The notes beneath the pieces are model-generated. The model did no database searches. It was not told the DNA's origin and saw nothing but the letters and a program-made list of their open reading frames with translations. A stretch of 64,000 bases of DNA. Source: Fusobacterium massiliense (lineage in GTDB: Bacteria; Fusobacteriota; Fusobacteriia; Fusobacteriales; Fusobacteriaceae). Positions within the stretch are counted from its first letter, which is position 1; each line of letters begins with the position of its first letter. Positions 17,393 through 26,627 of this stretch are shown here, one piece after another. The position numbers were made by a program, and so were the translations under genes. The stretch covers positions 682,001 to 746,000 of the forward strand of contig NZ_LT608327.1 of the NCBI RefSeq assembly GCF_900095705.1, read 5' to 3'.

Positions 17393-18388
17393 TTATAAAT
17401 TCTTATTATAGAATTGAGTTAATCTTTCACTTATTTGTTTTACATATTCTGGTTTCCAATATGTTTGAATATGAGTTGCACCTTTTACTAAAAATAATTC
17501 TTTATTATTTGTTCCAGTTGCATTTTTAAAAACTTCTTCTGTCATATATAAACTATCAGCTTTATCACCAGCTATCATTAATAATGGCTGATTTATTAAA
17601 TCTACATTAGTATTAACATCAAAAGACATTAAATCTAATAAGCTACTAACTGTATTATTAGTTTGAGAATTTGGATGTTTATGAGTTACTCCATAATATT
17701 CATAACCTTCTCTATATAGTTCAAATGGTAATGCTGCTATTTCTTCTTTTGTCATTCCATCTGCAAAAGCTGGTGTGTATCTAACTTCTCCACCTGCTGC
17801 TTCTTGTGCTCTTGCATCTGAAGCATCTTTTAAACGAGCTTGTATAGTATCCATTTGTGTACGATTATATCCATTACGTCTAACATCACCTGTATTAAAC
17901 ATACTTACAGTCGCTACAGTTTTAAATCTTTTATCTGTTTGTGCTACTTTTATTGAGTAGCCACCTCCACCACAAATTCCTAATAAACCTAATCTATTTT
18001 TATCTACACCAGGATATTGAGTTATGAAATCAGCTGCAGCTCTTATATCTTCCATACGATTTGCAGGTTTATCTACATAACGAGGTTTTCCTCCACTTGC
18101 TCCTTGATAAGCAGCATCAAAAGCTATTGTAACATATCCTTGTTCTGCTAATTTTTGTGCATATAACCCTGCAACTTGTTCTTTAACTCCACCATTTGGA
18201 TGTGCTACCACTATTGCTGGAAATTTACCATTTGAAATATAATTTGCAGGTTTGTATACATTAGCTACAATATCTATTCCATTAATCTTATAACTTACTG
18301 TTTCTACATTTACTTTTCCTTTTTCATTTTTTGTAATTGCTCCATCATATACAAAGGTAAAAGGATTATTTCTATAATTTACTGTCAT
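17393..18388 (-). CDS. Dienelactone hydrolase-like alpha/beta hydrolase (YcjY type)
   Basis: This 331-residue alpha/beta hydrolase has no signal peptide. It has an oxyanion strand FPAIVVAHPNGG and a nucleophile elbow LLGICGGGGYS in which Cys takes the usual Ser place, as in dienelactone hydrolases. It also has an acid loop LLMIAGDKADS and the catalytic His in VKGATHIQTYW. The YcjY group is close but its substrates are poorly known. AGGAGG precedes ATG 18388 and lies right after the duplicated carboxylesterase tail, which suggests this gene once directly followed the carboxylesterase gene. Confidence 0.85.
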   Translation of the reverse strand: MTVNYRNNPFTFVYDGAITKNEKGKVNVETVSYKINGIDIVANVYKPANYISNGKFPAIVVAHPNGGVKEQVAGLYAQKLAEQGYVTIAFDAAYQGASGGKPRYVDKPANRMEDIRAAADFITQYPGVDKNRLGLLGICGGGGYSIKVAQTDKRFKTVATVSMFNTGDVRRNGYNRTQMDTIQARLKDASDARAQEAAGGEVRYTPAFADGMTKEEIAALPFELYREGYEYYGVTHKHPNSQTNNTVSSLLDLMSFDVNTNVDLINQPLLMIAGDKADSLYMTEEVFKNATGTNNKELFLVKGATHIQTYWKPEYVKQISERLTQFYNKNL

Positions 18389-18399
18389 TACAATACCTC

Positions 18400-18711
18400 C
18401 TAATATTTTAAAAATTATAGTCAGTTGCTAATAATTTCATTAACTCCTCATCATGTTTATATTTAACTTCTGACTTATCATCAAAAATCATAACTGCTCC
18501 ATTTTTAGTATTATATGGTAACCACTTTGGTAAGCCTTTCACATTAGGATTTCCTATTCTTGCAAAATTTATCCAAGCTTGACTTACTTTATCTGCTAAT
18601 TTATAAGCTTCTTTTTCTCTACCTTTTATAAGTCCTTCAATCTTATCTATATTATTAAATACAAATGGAATTTCTGCTGTGTGGAAAGACATTGCCATAC
18701 CCTCAACCATA
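18400..18711 (-). pseudogene. Duplicated 3' fragment of the carboxylesterase gene
   Basis: This 312-bp segment repeats 19700-20011 with only a handful of differences (about 99 percent identity by eye). It carries the last 100 or so codons of the type B carboxylesterase (MVEGMAMSFHTAEIPFVFNN to DYNF), but nothing before them. It has no catalytic serine and is not expected to function. Together with the complete gene it forms a direct repeat flanking the acetyl-esterase-like gene. Confidence 0.9.
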
Positions 18712-18717
18712 AGTTAG

Positions 18718-19620
18718 TCACTTTTCATATCTTACACTTTGCTTTTCCCAAAATTTTATAGCACTATCTATCCAATTTTCTGCTGAAGTTCCAATGCCTA
18801 ATCCAAAGCCATGCTCTACATTTTTATATTTATGAAATTCTACTTTTAAGCCTGCTTTTTTCATTTCATTAAATCTATTTTCAACAACTCTTGGATTAGC
18901 AATTCTATCTCTGTCGCCAACTGCCATAAATGTAGGAGGATCATTTAGTGTAAAACTAGCTAATCCTGTGTAAAGCATAACTATTGTATTGGGTTTAGTA
19001 TAATTTTTTTCTCCAAAAGGAACTAAACCTCTTGAGCCAATTGCTGCAACCATCCTAGCTCCTGCTGAACTTCCCCATAAAGAGTAATTATTTATATTAA
19101 CTTCAAATAAATCTTTATTTTCAATTATATATGATATTGCTCTTGCTAGGTCCTGAGTTGCCCTATAACCATCTTCAACTCTATATTGTAAAACAAAAGC
19201 ATTATAACCTCTTTTATTTAATTCTATTGCATAAGGAAAACCCTCATGTATAGAACCAACATAGGAAAAGCCTCCACCCGCATTGATTATAGCAAAAGGT
19301 GCATTTTTATTTCCTTTAAAGAAAAATATTCCTGTATTTGCTTTGCTCTTATCTTCTTTTATTTCTTTATCGGTATAAATTTTATAGAATATCTCTTCAC
19401 CCTTTTCACTTCTATCAATTATATAATTAATACTCTTCAAAGTTGTATCAGTATTTATATTATTATGATATGGTAATAAATAAGCTATATCTTTTAATTT
19501 TGAGTTTGGATTGTAACCATTTTCAAGAGGTAAAATAAATTTTGAAAACTCTTTTATACTTGGATAAGTTAAAAGGTCTTTTATTGTACTATCTTTATTT
19601 AAGTATTCTTTGTTTAACAT
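18718..19620 (-). CDS. Acetyl esterase/BD-FAE-like alpha/beta hydrolase
   Basis: This 300-residue alpha/beta hydrolase shows the oxyanion motif AIINAGGGFSYVG, nucleophile elbow SLWGSSAGARMVA, acid MAVGDRDRIANP and catalytic His in VEHGFGLG, as in acetylxylan or polysaccharide deacetylase esterases. ATG 19620 has GGAG six bases upstream. In the same frame just before it, a perfect signal-peptide-like run is encoded (RRLSILILIIINFFYIKSIEA), but with no ATG, GTG or TTG. The original start may have been cut off by the duplication joint at about 19700. Its stop is next to the start of the duplicated fragment. Confidence 0.82.
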   Translation of the reverse strand: MLNKEYLNKDSTIKDLLTYPSIKEFSKFILPLENGYNPNSKLKDIAYLLPYHNNINTDTTLKSINYIIDRSEKGEEIFYKIYTDKEIKEDKSKANTGIFFFKGNKNAPFAIINAGGGFSYVGSIHEGFPYAIELNKRGYNAFVLQYRVEDGYRATQDLARAISYIIENKDLFEVNINNYSLWGSSAGARMVAAIGSRGLVPFGEKNYTKPNTIVMLYTGLASFTLNDPPTFMAVGDRDRIANPRVVENRFNEMKKAGLKVEFHKYKNVEHGFGLGIGTSAENWIDSAIKFWEKQSVRYEK

Positions 19621-19707
19621 TTTTTCTCCAACACTTGCTTCTATACTTTTTATATAGAAAAAGTTAATAATAATTAAAATTAATATACTCAGCCTTCTTA
19701 TAATATT

Positions 19708-21381
19708 TTAGAAATTATAGTCAGGTGCTAATAATTTCATTAACTCCTCATCATGTTTATATTTAACTTCTGACTTATCATCAAAAATCATAACTGCTCC
19801 GTTTTTAGTATTATATGGTAACCATTTTGGTAAGCCTTTCACATTAGGATTTCCTGTTCTTGCAAAATTTATCCAAGCTTGACTTACTTTATCTGCTAAT
19901 TTATAAGCTTCTTTTTCTCTACCTTTTATAAGTCCTTCAATCTTATCTATATTATTAAATACAAATGGAATTTCTGCTGTGTGGAAAGACATTGCCATAC
20001 CCTCAACCATTGGATTATCCCAAGCAAAAATATAACTATATACAGGAGCTCCATTTTGCTCTGCTTTCAATCTAGTTGTTTTAAATGTTTGTTTTCTTAA
20101 TAAGCTTTCAACATAAAGTGCATCTGTTTCTTTTCTATTAGGGTAAGCCTTTTTAAATTCTTTTGCTATTGCTTCTGCTCTATCACCATATTTTTCTTCC
20201 ATTTTTTTTCTTAATTCTGTATTAGTCATCTTATTTTTATTTTCAACTTTATTATTTGATAGTACAAATGGCATTGTTTCCCATTCAGTTAAGTTAGTAC
20301 CTATCAATAAAGGAATATCTCTTGATTGTTCTGAATATTTTTCTCCAACAGGTTCTACAGGAATATAGCTATCCAATTTAGGTGCCCAGCCAAGTCCTGG
20401 TTGTCCTGTTAAAACATTTTTATAACCTTGTTCTTCAGCAGTTTTTGATAATGCTTTATTTGTTGCTTCCATAAGTTTTTCATAAGGTATTTTTTGAATT
20501 TCATCAATATTTGAAGCATTTAATCCTAAATTTTCTAAAGTTAATTCTGCAACTCTTCTAGTAGCTTTTTCTGGTAAAAGTGTCATTCCCATTTTTTCTA
20601 CTGCTCCACTTTCAGATATAGCTTTGTGGAATAAACCTTTTGCAGCTGGTGTTGCCATAAGAGTTAAAACTTTTGCTCCTCCTCCTGACTCTCCAAATAT
20701 AGTTACATTATTAGGATCTCCTCCAAATTCTTCTATGTTATCTCTTATCCATTCAAGAGAAGCAACTAAATCCATAATTCCAGCATTGGCAGAATTTTTA
20801 TATTTTTCTCCATAAGCTGATAAATCTAAGAAACCTAGTGAATTTAATCTATGATTTACAGAAACTACTACTACATCTCCTTTTTTACTTAAATTTTTTC
20901 CATCAAAAATATAATTTTCAGCAGATGAACCGCTACTAAAACCACCTCCATGTAACCATACCATTACTGGTCTTTTCTTTCCATCTTTTATACCAGGAGT
21001 CCATATATTTAAGTTATGAGAATTTTCACTCATCTCTAATTTAGGTCCTGTAAACCAACCTCCACTTGAAACCATACTCTCACCTTGTGAAAAATATGTT
21101 CCAAAAGTTACAGTTTGTTTAATACCATTCCATTTTTCTACTTTTTTAGGTGCCATAAATCTTTCGGCTCTTGCATAAGGTACACCTAAGTAAGTATATA
21201 TTTCATCTTGAATAAATCCTTGTATTTTTCCACTTTCTGTTGTAGCTATTGTATTAGTATTTTGATTTACAGTATTTTCAATTTTTTTAACTACATTTTT
21301 ATTTTCATTTGTTTCAGAAAATAATAAATTTCCAGTTCCAATTTGTAATAAAAATAAAGCTACTAATAACATTTTTTTCAT
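19708..21381 (-). CDS. Exported type B carboxylesterase (PnbA family)
   Basis: This 557-residue esterase has a signal peptide (MKKMLLVALFLLQIGTGNLL, then FSE). It shows the family's GKIQGF start, VMVWLHGGGFSSGSS oxyanion hole, and NVTIFGESGGGAKVLTLMA with the catalytic serine. The acid is probably in the YSEQS-to-TNLTEWE region and the histidine in MSFHTAEIPFVF. It probably hydrolyses esters in the periplasm. The substrate is unknown. It lies 36 bp after an exported flavodoxin gene and is probably co-transcribed with it. Its 3' end is duplicated 1.3 kb downstream. Confidence 0.92.
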   Translation of the reverse strand: MKKMLLVALFLLQIGTGNLLFSETNENKNVVKKIENTVNQNTNTIATTESGKIQGFIQDEIYTYLGVPYARAERFMAPKKVEKWNGIKQTVTFGTYFSQGESMVSSGGWFTGPKLEMSENSHNLNIWTPGIKDGKKRPVMVWLHGGGFSSGSSAENYIFDGKNLSKKGDVVVVSVNHRLNSLGFLDLSAYGEKYKNSANAGIMDLVASLEWIRDNIEEFGGDPNNVTIFGESGGGAKVLTLMATPAAKGLFHKAISESGAVEKMGMTLLPEKATRRVAELTLENLGLNASNIDEIQKIPYEKLMEATNKALSKTAEEQGYKNVLTGQPGLGWAPKLDSYIPVEPVGEKYSEQSRDIPLLIGTNLTEWETMPFVLSNNKVENKNKMTNTELRKKMEEKYGDRAEAIAKEFKKAYPNRKETDALYVESLLRKQTFKTTRLKAEQNGAPVYSYIFAWDNPMVEGMAMSFHTAEIPFVFNNIDKIEGLIKGREKEAYKLADKVSQAWINFARTGNPNVKGLPKWLPYNTKNGAVMIFDDKSEVKYKHDEELMKLLAPDYNF

Positions 21382-21417
21382 TTTTCAACAACTCCTTTTA
21401 ATCTATTATTCAATTTA

Positions 21418-21984
21418 TTATTTTATGTTAAAATTTTTAAGCCAACTTAAAACTTCTCTTTCACTATAACTACTTGAAAATCTTTTACCTAAAAGCCATC
21501 TACCAGTACCTGCTAATTTTTCTAATCTTTTACTACTTTCTCCTGATCCTGTTGATATTGACGTAGCAAATGCTATTACTCTCTTTCCTGTAAAATCATT
21601 TTTTTCAACAAACTCATCTACCACCCAAGCGGCTTCACTCCACCAGATAGGATAACCTATAAAAACAGTATCATAAGTATCAAAATTCTTTATCTTAGCA
21701 TTTTTTAATTCAACATGTACTTTATCAAGATTTTCGTGTTCTTTTACTACTCTACTATTTTTATCTCTCCAATTTAAATCTGCTTCTGTATAAGGAATTT
21801 TAGGTTCTAATTTAACTAAATCACCATTAGTTTCTTTTGCTATAATTTTAGCAACTCCTTCTGTTGTTCCTGTATCTGAATAATATACTACCAATGTCTT
21901 TTTATTATTTGTTGCAAAAGCATTATTTCCAGATATTCCAAATCCTAATAAAATTGCTATACTTAATATTAATTTTTTCATCAT
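21418..21984 (-). CDS. Exported flavodoxin
   Basis: This 188-residue protein has a clear signal peptide (MMKKLILSIAILLGFGISG, cut near AFA) followed by a flavodoxin domain: TLVVYYSDTGTTEGVAKII (FMN phosphate loop), TVFIGYPIWWSEAAWVVDEF (isoalloxazine loop) and a closing WLKNFNIK. Exported flavodoxins of this kind are recurrent in anaerobes and may carry electrons to periplasmic reductases. AGGAGG precedes ATG 21984. A LysR gene lies upstream and a carboxylesterase gene downstream. Confidence 0.9.
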   Translation of the reverse strand: MMKKLILSIAILLGFGISGNNAFATNNKKTLVVYYSDTGTTEGVAKIIAKETNGDLVKLEPKIPYTEADLNWRDKNSRVVKEHENLDKVHVELKNAKIKNFDTYDTVFIGYPIWWSEAAWVVDEFVEKNDFTGKRVIAFATSISTGSGESSKRLEKLAGTGRWLLGKRFSSSYSEREVLSWLKNFNIK

Positions 21985-22051
21985 AATTATTCCTCCTTAT
22001 AAAATTATTTTATTTTTTTCTTAACTCAGTATAACAAGAATATTAGTTTAA

Positions 22052-22094
22052 CAGAAGTCTGTATTAGTTAGTAAGTATAAACTTTTAGTTCATA
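22052..22094. repeat. Possible decayed copy of the palindromic repeat
   Basis: AGAAGTCTGTATTAGTTAG and TAGTTCATAC recall parts of the core (GACGTCCGTATTAGTTCG; AGAACTCATAC). It is too decayed to be sure. Confidence 0.35.
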
Positions 22095-22095
22095 C

Positions 22096-22129
22096 AAAAA
22101 AAGAATTTATTTCTCAATAGATTCTTTTT
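22096..22129 (-). terminator. Terminator of the LysR gene
   Basis: On the minus strand an AAAAAGAAT/ATTCTTTTT stem ends in a T run and overlaps the stop codon at 22128. Confidence 0.6.
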
Positions 22130-23021
22130 ATTTTTTTATTATTTTTGTAATTGCATTTAAAAAATTCTCTACATTTTTACTTGGATTAGGTGAATGTAAA
22201 ATTCCATATGGAGTTTTAAAATTCCAATTAACTTCAACATTTTTTAATAATGGATGTATTACAAATTGTTTATTCATACCTATTAAAATACTATTAGTGT
22301 TCTCAGCTTGATTGAATACATCTAAATTGAAAAAATCAAAATCTACAATATTAATTTGAGAATGATTTTTTTCAATTTCATCTCTCAAATTATCCATAAC
22401 TAAAAAGTTTCCCCTATTTAATAACATTATATTTTCTCCATAAAAATCTTCTATATTTAGAATATTCTTATTTATTAATTTATGATTTAAAGGAATAGCA
22501 CAAGACAATTTTATAGTTTCTAAATAAAATGCAGAACATCCTGCTTTTTTCAACATTTTATTATCATATATTCCTGCAACTATATCTATTTTTTCTCCAA
22601 AATTCCCTAAAATCTCTTTTGCATTTTCAGGAGTATTTTCAAAAGGAATTAATTGCAGTTTTAAATTTTCTTCTTTAATTTTAAGGTTTGCCCATAAATC
22701 TATTATAGAAGTTTCAGGTGTCATTGGTGAAGTCCCAACTCTTATAGTATTTTGTATTTTTTTTTGTATGTTTTGAGCCTTTTCAATAGCAATTTTTGAA
22801 AATTTAATAATCTGTTTAGAATCTTTATAAAAAGATTTACCAGCTTCAGTAAGTTTTAATCCTCTATGTGTTCTTATAAAAAGTTTTATTCCTATTCTGT
22901 CTTCAAGAATATTTATTTGTTTTATAATTGCAGTTGGGCTGATATATAGGATTTCTGCTGCCCTTGTAAAACTTCCACTATCAGCAACTTTTAAAAAAGT
23001 ATTAAGTTGTAAATTATACAT
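22128..23021 (-). CDS. LysR-family transcriptional regulator
   Basis: This 297-residue protein has an N-terminal winged HTH (LNTFLKVADSGSFTRAAEIL, then ISPTAIIKQINILEDR) and an effector-binding domain. The genes for the exported flavodoxin and esterases lie just downstream on the same strand, a plausible target set, but its own terminator separates them. The start ATG 23021 has only a weak ribosome binding site. The effector is unknown. Confidence 0.88.
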   Translation of the reverse strand: MYNLQLNTFLKVADSGSFTRAAEILYISPTAIIKQINILEDRIGIKLFIRTHRGLKLTEAGKSFYKDSKQIIKFSKIAIEKAQNIQKKIQNTIRVGTSPMTPETSIIDLWANLKIKEENLKLQLIPFENTPENAKEILGNFGEKIDIVAGIYDNKMLKKAGCSAFYLETIKLSCAIPLNHKLINKNILNIEDFYGENIMLLNRGNFLVMDNLRDEIEKNHSQINIVDFDFFNLDVFNQAENTNSILIGMNKQFVIHPLLKNVEVNWNFKTPYGILHSPNPSKNVENFLNAITKIIKK

Positions 23022-23172
23022 TTTATTTCACTGATCCTTTTTCTAATCATAAAATAATTACTTTATTTTATTATAAATAAAATATAATGTTAAGAGTATT
23101 ATTAAAATTTTTAACATTAAAAAGAAAGAAAATTGATATCTTTTTAAAGATAAAAGTTCTCTTACTAAAGTT

Positions 23173-26100
23173 TTAAAGTAACTTAGGTACATTAGAGTTT
23201 ATTTTATCTATAATGTCAACTATTTTTTGTAAATCATTCCTATCTGTAAAAATATTATCAATTGATTTCCCTAAAATATCATTTGAAAGTTTAGGAATTT
23301 CACTTTTAGAGTAAGCTCCATATTTTACTATATTTTCAATTATTAAATTGATCAATTCAATTTGATTAGAGTTGAACTTTTCAGTATTTAAAAATTCAGA
23401 AAATTCTTTGTTAATAGCTTCTCTATCTAAACCAACCAAAGAACGAATAAAAATACCAAAACTTTCATTTTTACCATAGAGATTAGATATTTTTTCAATT
23501 TCAGAGTTATTTTCATTTTTTAGATTTTTAAGACTAACTTCTTCATTACTATATAGAAGTTGTCTTAGTTCTTTTAAATCTTCTTCATCTAATTCTATAT
23601 TGTTTCTTAATTTCTTTATAGAAAGAAGTTCTTTATTTTTATCCAAGTATTTTTGAAACTTTTCTTTAGAATTAATATATGCAGAAGCAAAAATATTTAT
23701 ATCTTTTACTTCTGTAGAGATATATGCATCCTCAAAATCTCCTACAACATAATTTAAATGTTTTCCATCAGTATCTAAAAATATTGTTAATGGTTCAATA
23801 ATATCCTTTAAATTTTTTAATTCTAAAATATCAATATTTTTTAGATAATTTTCCTCTTTTATTATTTTCATAATATAGTTAGCATTCTTTTGAATTTCTT
23901 TTATAGTTCCCTTCTTTGCCAAACCTTTTGCAATATCAGAAATCTCCATTTTTTCATTTTCTACTTTTTTATTATCAAATAATTTAAGTTGAATTTTTAA
24001 AATGAGATTTTCAAATTTCTTCTCCATCTCAGTTTTTTCTTTAAGAGAGAAAGGCAAAGAGCTTAGATTTTTTATAATTTCATCAACATCTTTTTCTTCT
24101 AAATTTTTTAAGACATCAATATTTTTATATTTTTTTACATAAGAAATTTTAGTTCTTACTGAGATATTCTCTTCATTTAAAGAAGCTATTAAATCATATA
24201 TTTCACTCACTAAATCTTCCCAAAGTTTTTTATAGTTTTCATCCATTTGATATTCTAAATTTTGAAGTTTGTAAATCATTTTAATTTTATTTTCAAAAAT
24301 TCTGCTAGATAATGATTTTCCTAATTTTGTATTATCTTCATCAAAGCTATCTTTCATTTCAAAATATGAGAAATTTCTACAAAAATCCAAAATTAAAAAA
24401 TCCTTCTTGTCTTGACCAACTCCATATATATCTTTACACTTTCTTGTACCTCTACCTATCATTTGCCAAAATTTAGCTTTTGATTTAACTTTTTTATAAA
24501 AAACTAAATTTAATATTTGGGGAATATCTATCCCTGTATCAAGCATATCTACAGATACAGCTATTTGAGGAAGACTATTAGGATTAACAAATCTTTCTAT
24601 TAATGTTTGTGCTTTTTCAACTTTTGTTGTTATCTTTTGACAAAATTCTCCATCAAGATTTTTATATAATTTATTAAAAGTTTCTACAATATGCTCAGCA
24701 TGTTTATCGTTTTTAGCAAATATTATAGTTTTTCCTAATTTATCTCCAGATTCAATTTTATAGCCTTCTTCCATAAGAGTAGTAAGCACTTTACTGGTTG
24801 TTCCTTCATTAAAAAACCACGAATTTAAACTATCTCCAGAAATTTCTTCCGGTATATTATCTTCTTCATCAAAAAGACTTTCATATTTTTCTTTTTCTTC
24901 TTCTGAAAGTTTACTATAAACTATTCCATTTTCAGGATAATTTAAAGATATTTCTCTAATGTTAGGCAATAATAAAAACTCATCTTTTGCTGCTTCAAAT
25001 AAATCATAAGAGTCTGTAGGTTCTTTTGAATTCATATCAAAAACTTTAAATGTATTTCTATCTATTTCATTTTTTGGAGTTGCAGTAAGTCCTAAAATTA
25101 AGCTATCAAAATATTCAAATAAATCTCCGTATTTTTGATAAATACTTCTATGTGCTTCATCAACGATAATTAAATCAAATGCTCCTACTCCATATTTATT
25201 AGTTCCATCCTCTCTACTTTTTTCTGATTCCGTCATCATTGTTTGATAAGTTGAAAATACAATTTTTGCATTATCTCTATCTTTTTCTGATACTAAATCA
25301 ACAAAAGTATAGTCAGGTAAAGAATTTTTAAAACTATTTAATGCTTGTTTAACAAGAGCTACTCTATCCGCTAAAAATAAAGTTCTTTTAACCATATTTA
25401 ATTTTGACAAACAGTCTACAACTGAAATAGCGACTCTTGTTTTCCCAGAACCTGTTGCCATAACAAGTAAAGATTTTCTATTCCCTGAAATATAATTTTC
25501 TATCGCTTTTTTTACAGCTCTCTCTTGATAATATCTATTTATTATTTTTTCATTTATAGAAATATCATTTGAAGTAATCTTTTTATTCCTTCTAGCTACA
25601 ATTTTTAAAAGTTCTTCTTTTCTATAAAAACCATATACTCTTCTAGGGATTGAATTTTTATTCTCATATATAAAAATTTCAAAACCATTAGTAACAAATC
25701 TTATTGGAAAGAAATTGAATTTTTTCTCTAAGGCTTCTGCATATTCTAAAGCTTGAAATTCTCCTTTTTTTGCATTACATGAAGTTTTTTTAGCTTCTAT
25801 TATTGCAAGTGGAAAAGTAGAGTCTCCCCATAAAATATAATCTACATTTCCTTTTCCAGAGCCTGTACTTTTTAATCCTTCAACCTCATATTCAACCATA
25901 TTCCTATCATTTACATTCCAACCTGCTTTCATAAGCAAGAAATCTATAAACAATTTTCTAGTTTCTTTTTCAGAAAAGTTACTATTGTTTATTTTTGTAT
26001 TACGTTTTTTAATAGGTACTTCCTCTATTTTTTCGATATTATTTTTTACATCATCATCTGTTATCTTAATATCATTTATGTTTTCTTCTTTAAATGATGA

Positions 26101-26556
26101 ATTTATAATATATTTTTCATCAAATTTTATATCATCACTTTTTAGAGTATTTCCATAACAATAAGCTATCCAAATTGTAAAATCAAAAATTCCTTTTAAA
26201 CAATTTAAAGCAATATCTTTGCTTAAAGATAGGTTTTTATTTGTATCAGTAATTATATTTTTTAACATATGAGCAGCATCATTACCAAATTTTCTAATAA
26301 GATTGAGACCTGCTACTTGACTATCATTTTGAAATAAATCTTTAAATTCTCTTTTATTGATAAGTTCATTTAAAGAAAGTCCAGTATATGAAGTCTGAAT
26401 ATTTTCAAATTTATATACTAGGGCAACACAAAATTCAAGTGCCAATCTTGAGTAAATAGCACTTGTCCTAGGCTTGATATAACAATTTTTTTCAGCTTCT
26501 AAACACAGTTCATATAAATCTACAAACTCATCTTTTAAAAAATCAAAATTACTCAT
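23173..26556 (-). CDS. hsdR: Type I restriction endonuclease subunit R
   Basis: This protein of about 1127 residues is the motor and nuclease subunit of a type I restriction enzyme. It starts with a DUF4145 domain (FLKDEFVDLYELCLEAEKNC). The HsdR N-terminal nuclease core follows, with GNVDYILWGD and AIIEAKK. The superfamily II helicase has Walker A SLLVMATGSGKTRVA, DEAH in LIIVDEAHRSIY, GLTATP, and motif VI QMIGRGTRKC. ATG 26556 follows GAGGGGG; a longer in-frame start at 26613 lacks support. Its last 170 codons are repeated as a relic at 14.2-14.7 kb. It is the last gene of hsdM-hsdS-fic-recombinase-hsdR. Confidence 0.94.
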   Translation of the reverse strand: MSNFDFLKDEFVDLYELCLEAEKNCYIKPRTSAIYSRLALEFCVALVYKFENIQTSYTGLSLNELINKREFKDLFQNDSQVAGLNLIRKFGNDAAHMLKNIITDTNKNLSLSKDIALNCLKGIFDFTIWIAYCYGNTLKSDDIKFDEKYIINSSFKEENINDIKITDDDVKNNIEKIEEVPIKKRNTKINNSNFSEKETRKLFIDFLLMKAGWNVNDRNMVEYEVEGLKSTGSGKGNVDYILWGDSTFPLAIIEAKKTSCNAKKGEFQALEYAEALEKKFNFFPIRFVTNGFEIFIYENKNSIPRRVYGFYRKEELLKIVARRNKKITSNDISINEKIINRYYQERAVKKAIENYISGNRKSLLVMATGSGKTRVAISVVDCLSKLNMVKRTLFLADRVALVKQALNSFKNSLPDYTFVDLVSEKDRDNAKIVFSTYQTMMTESEKSREDGTNKYGVGAFDLIIVDEAHRSIYQKYGDLFEYFDSLILGLTATPKNEIDRNTFKVFDMNSKEPTDSYDLFEAAKDEFLLLPNIREISLNYPENGIVYSKLSEEEKEKYESLFDEEDNIPEEISGDSLNSWFFNEGTTSKVLTTLMEEGYKIESGDKLGKTIIFAKNDKHAEHIVETFNKLYKNLDGEFCQKITTKVEKAQTLIERFVNPNSLPQIAVSVDMLDTGIDIPQILNLVFYKKVKSKAKFWQMIGRGTRKCKDIYGVGQDKKDFLILDFCRNFSYFEMKDSFDEDNTKLGKSLSSRIFENKIKMIYKLQNLEYQMDENYKKLWEDLVSEIYDLIASLNEENISVRTKISYVKKYKNIDVLKNLEEKDVDEIIKNLSSLPFSLKEKTEMEKKFENLILKIQLKLFDNKKVENEKMEISDIAKGLAKKGTIKEIQKNANYIMKIIKEENYLKNIDILELKNLKDIIEPLTIFLDTDGKHLNYVVGDFEDAYISTEVKDINIFASAYINSKEKFQKYLDKNKELLSIKKLRNNIELDEEDLKELRQLLYSNEEVSLKNLKNENNSEIEKISNLYGKNESFGIFIRSLVGLDREAINKEFSEFLNTEKFNSNQIELINLIIENIVKYGAYSKSEIPKLSNDILGKSIDNIFTDRNDLQKIVDIIDKINSNVPKLL

Positions 26557-26627
26557 TAATTTTGTTCCCCCTCTTGATGTTTTAAATAAATTTATTTGAA
26601 ATTGAAGAAACATTTTAACTTAACAAC

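Noticed and set aside
18408-18710. A separate 100-residue protein
   Set aside because: It is an almost exact copy of the carboxylesterase C-terminus without catalytic serine, own promoter or ribosome site, so it is a duplicated fragment.
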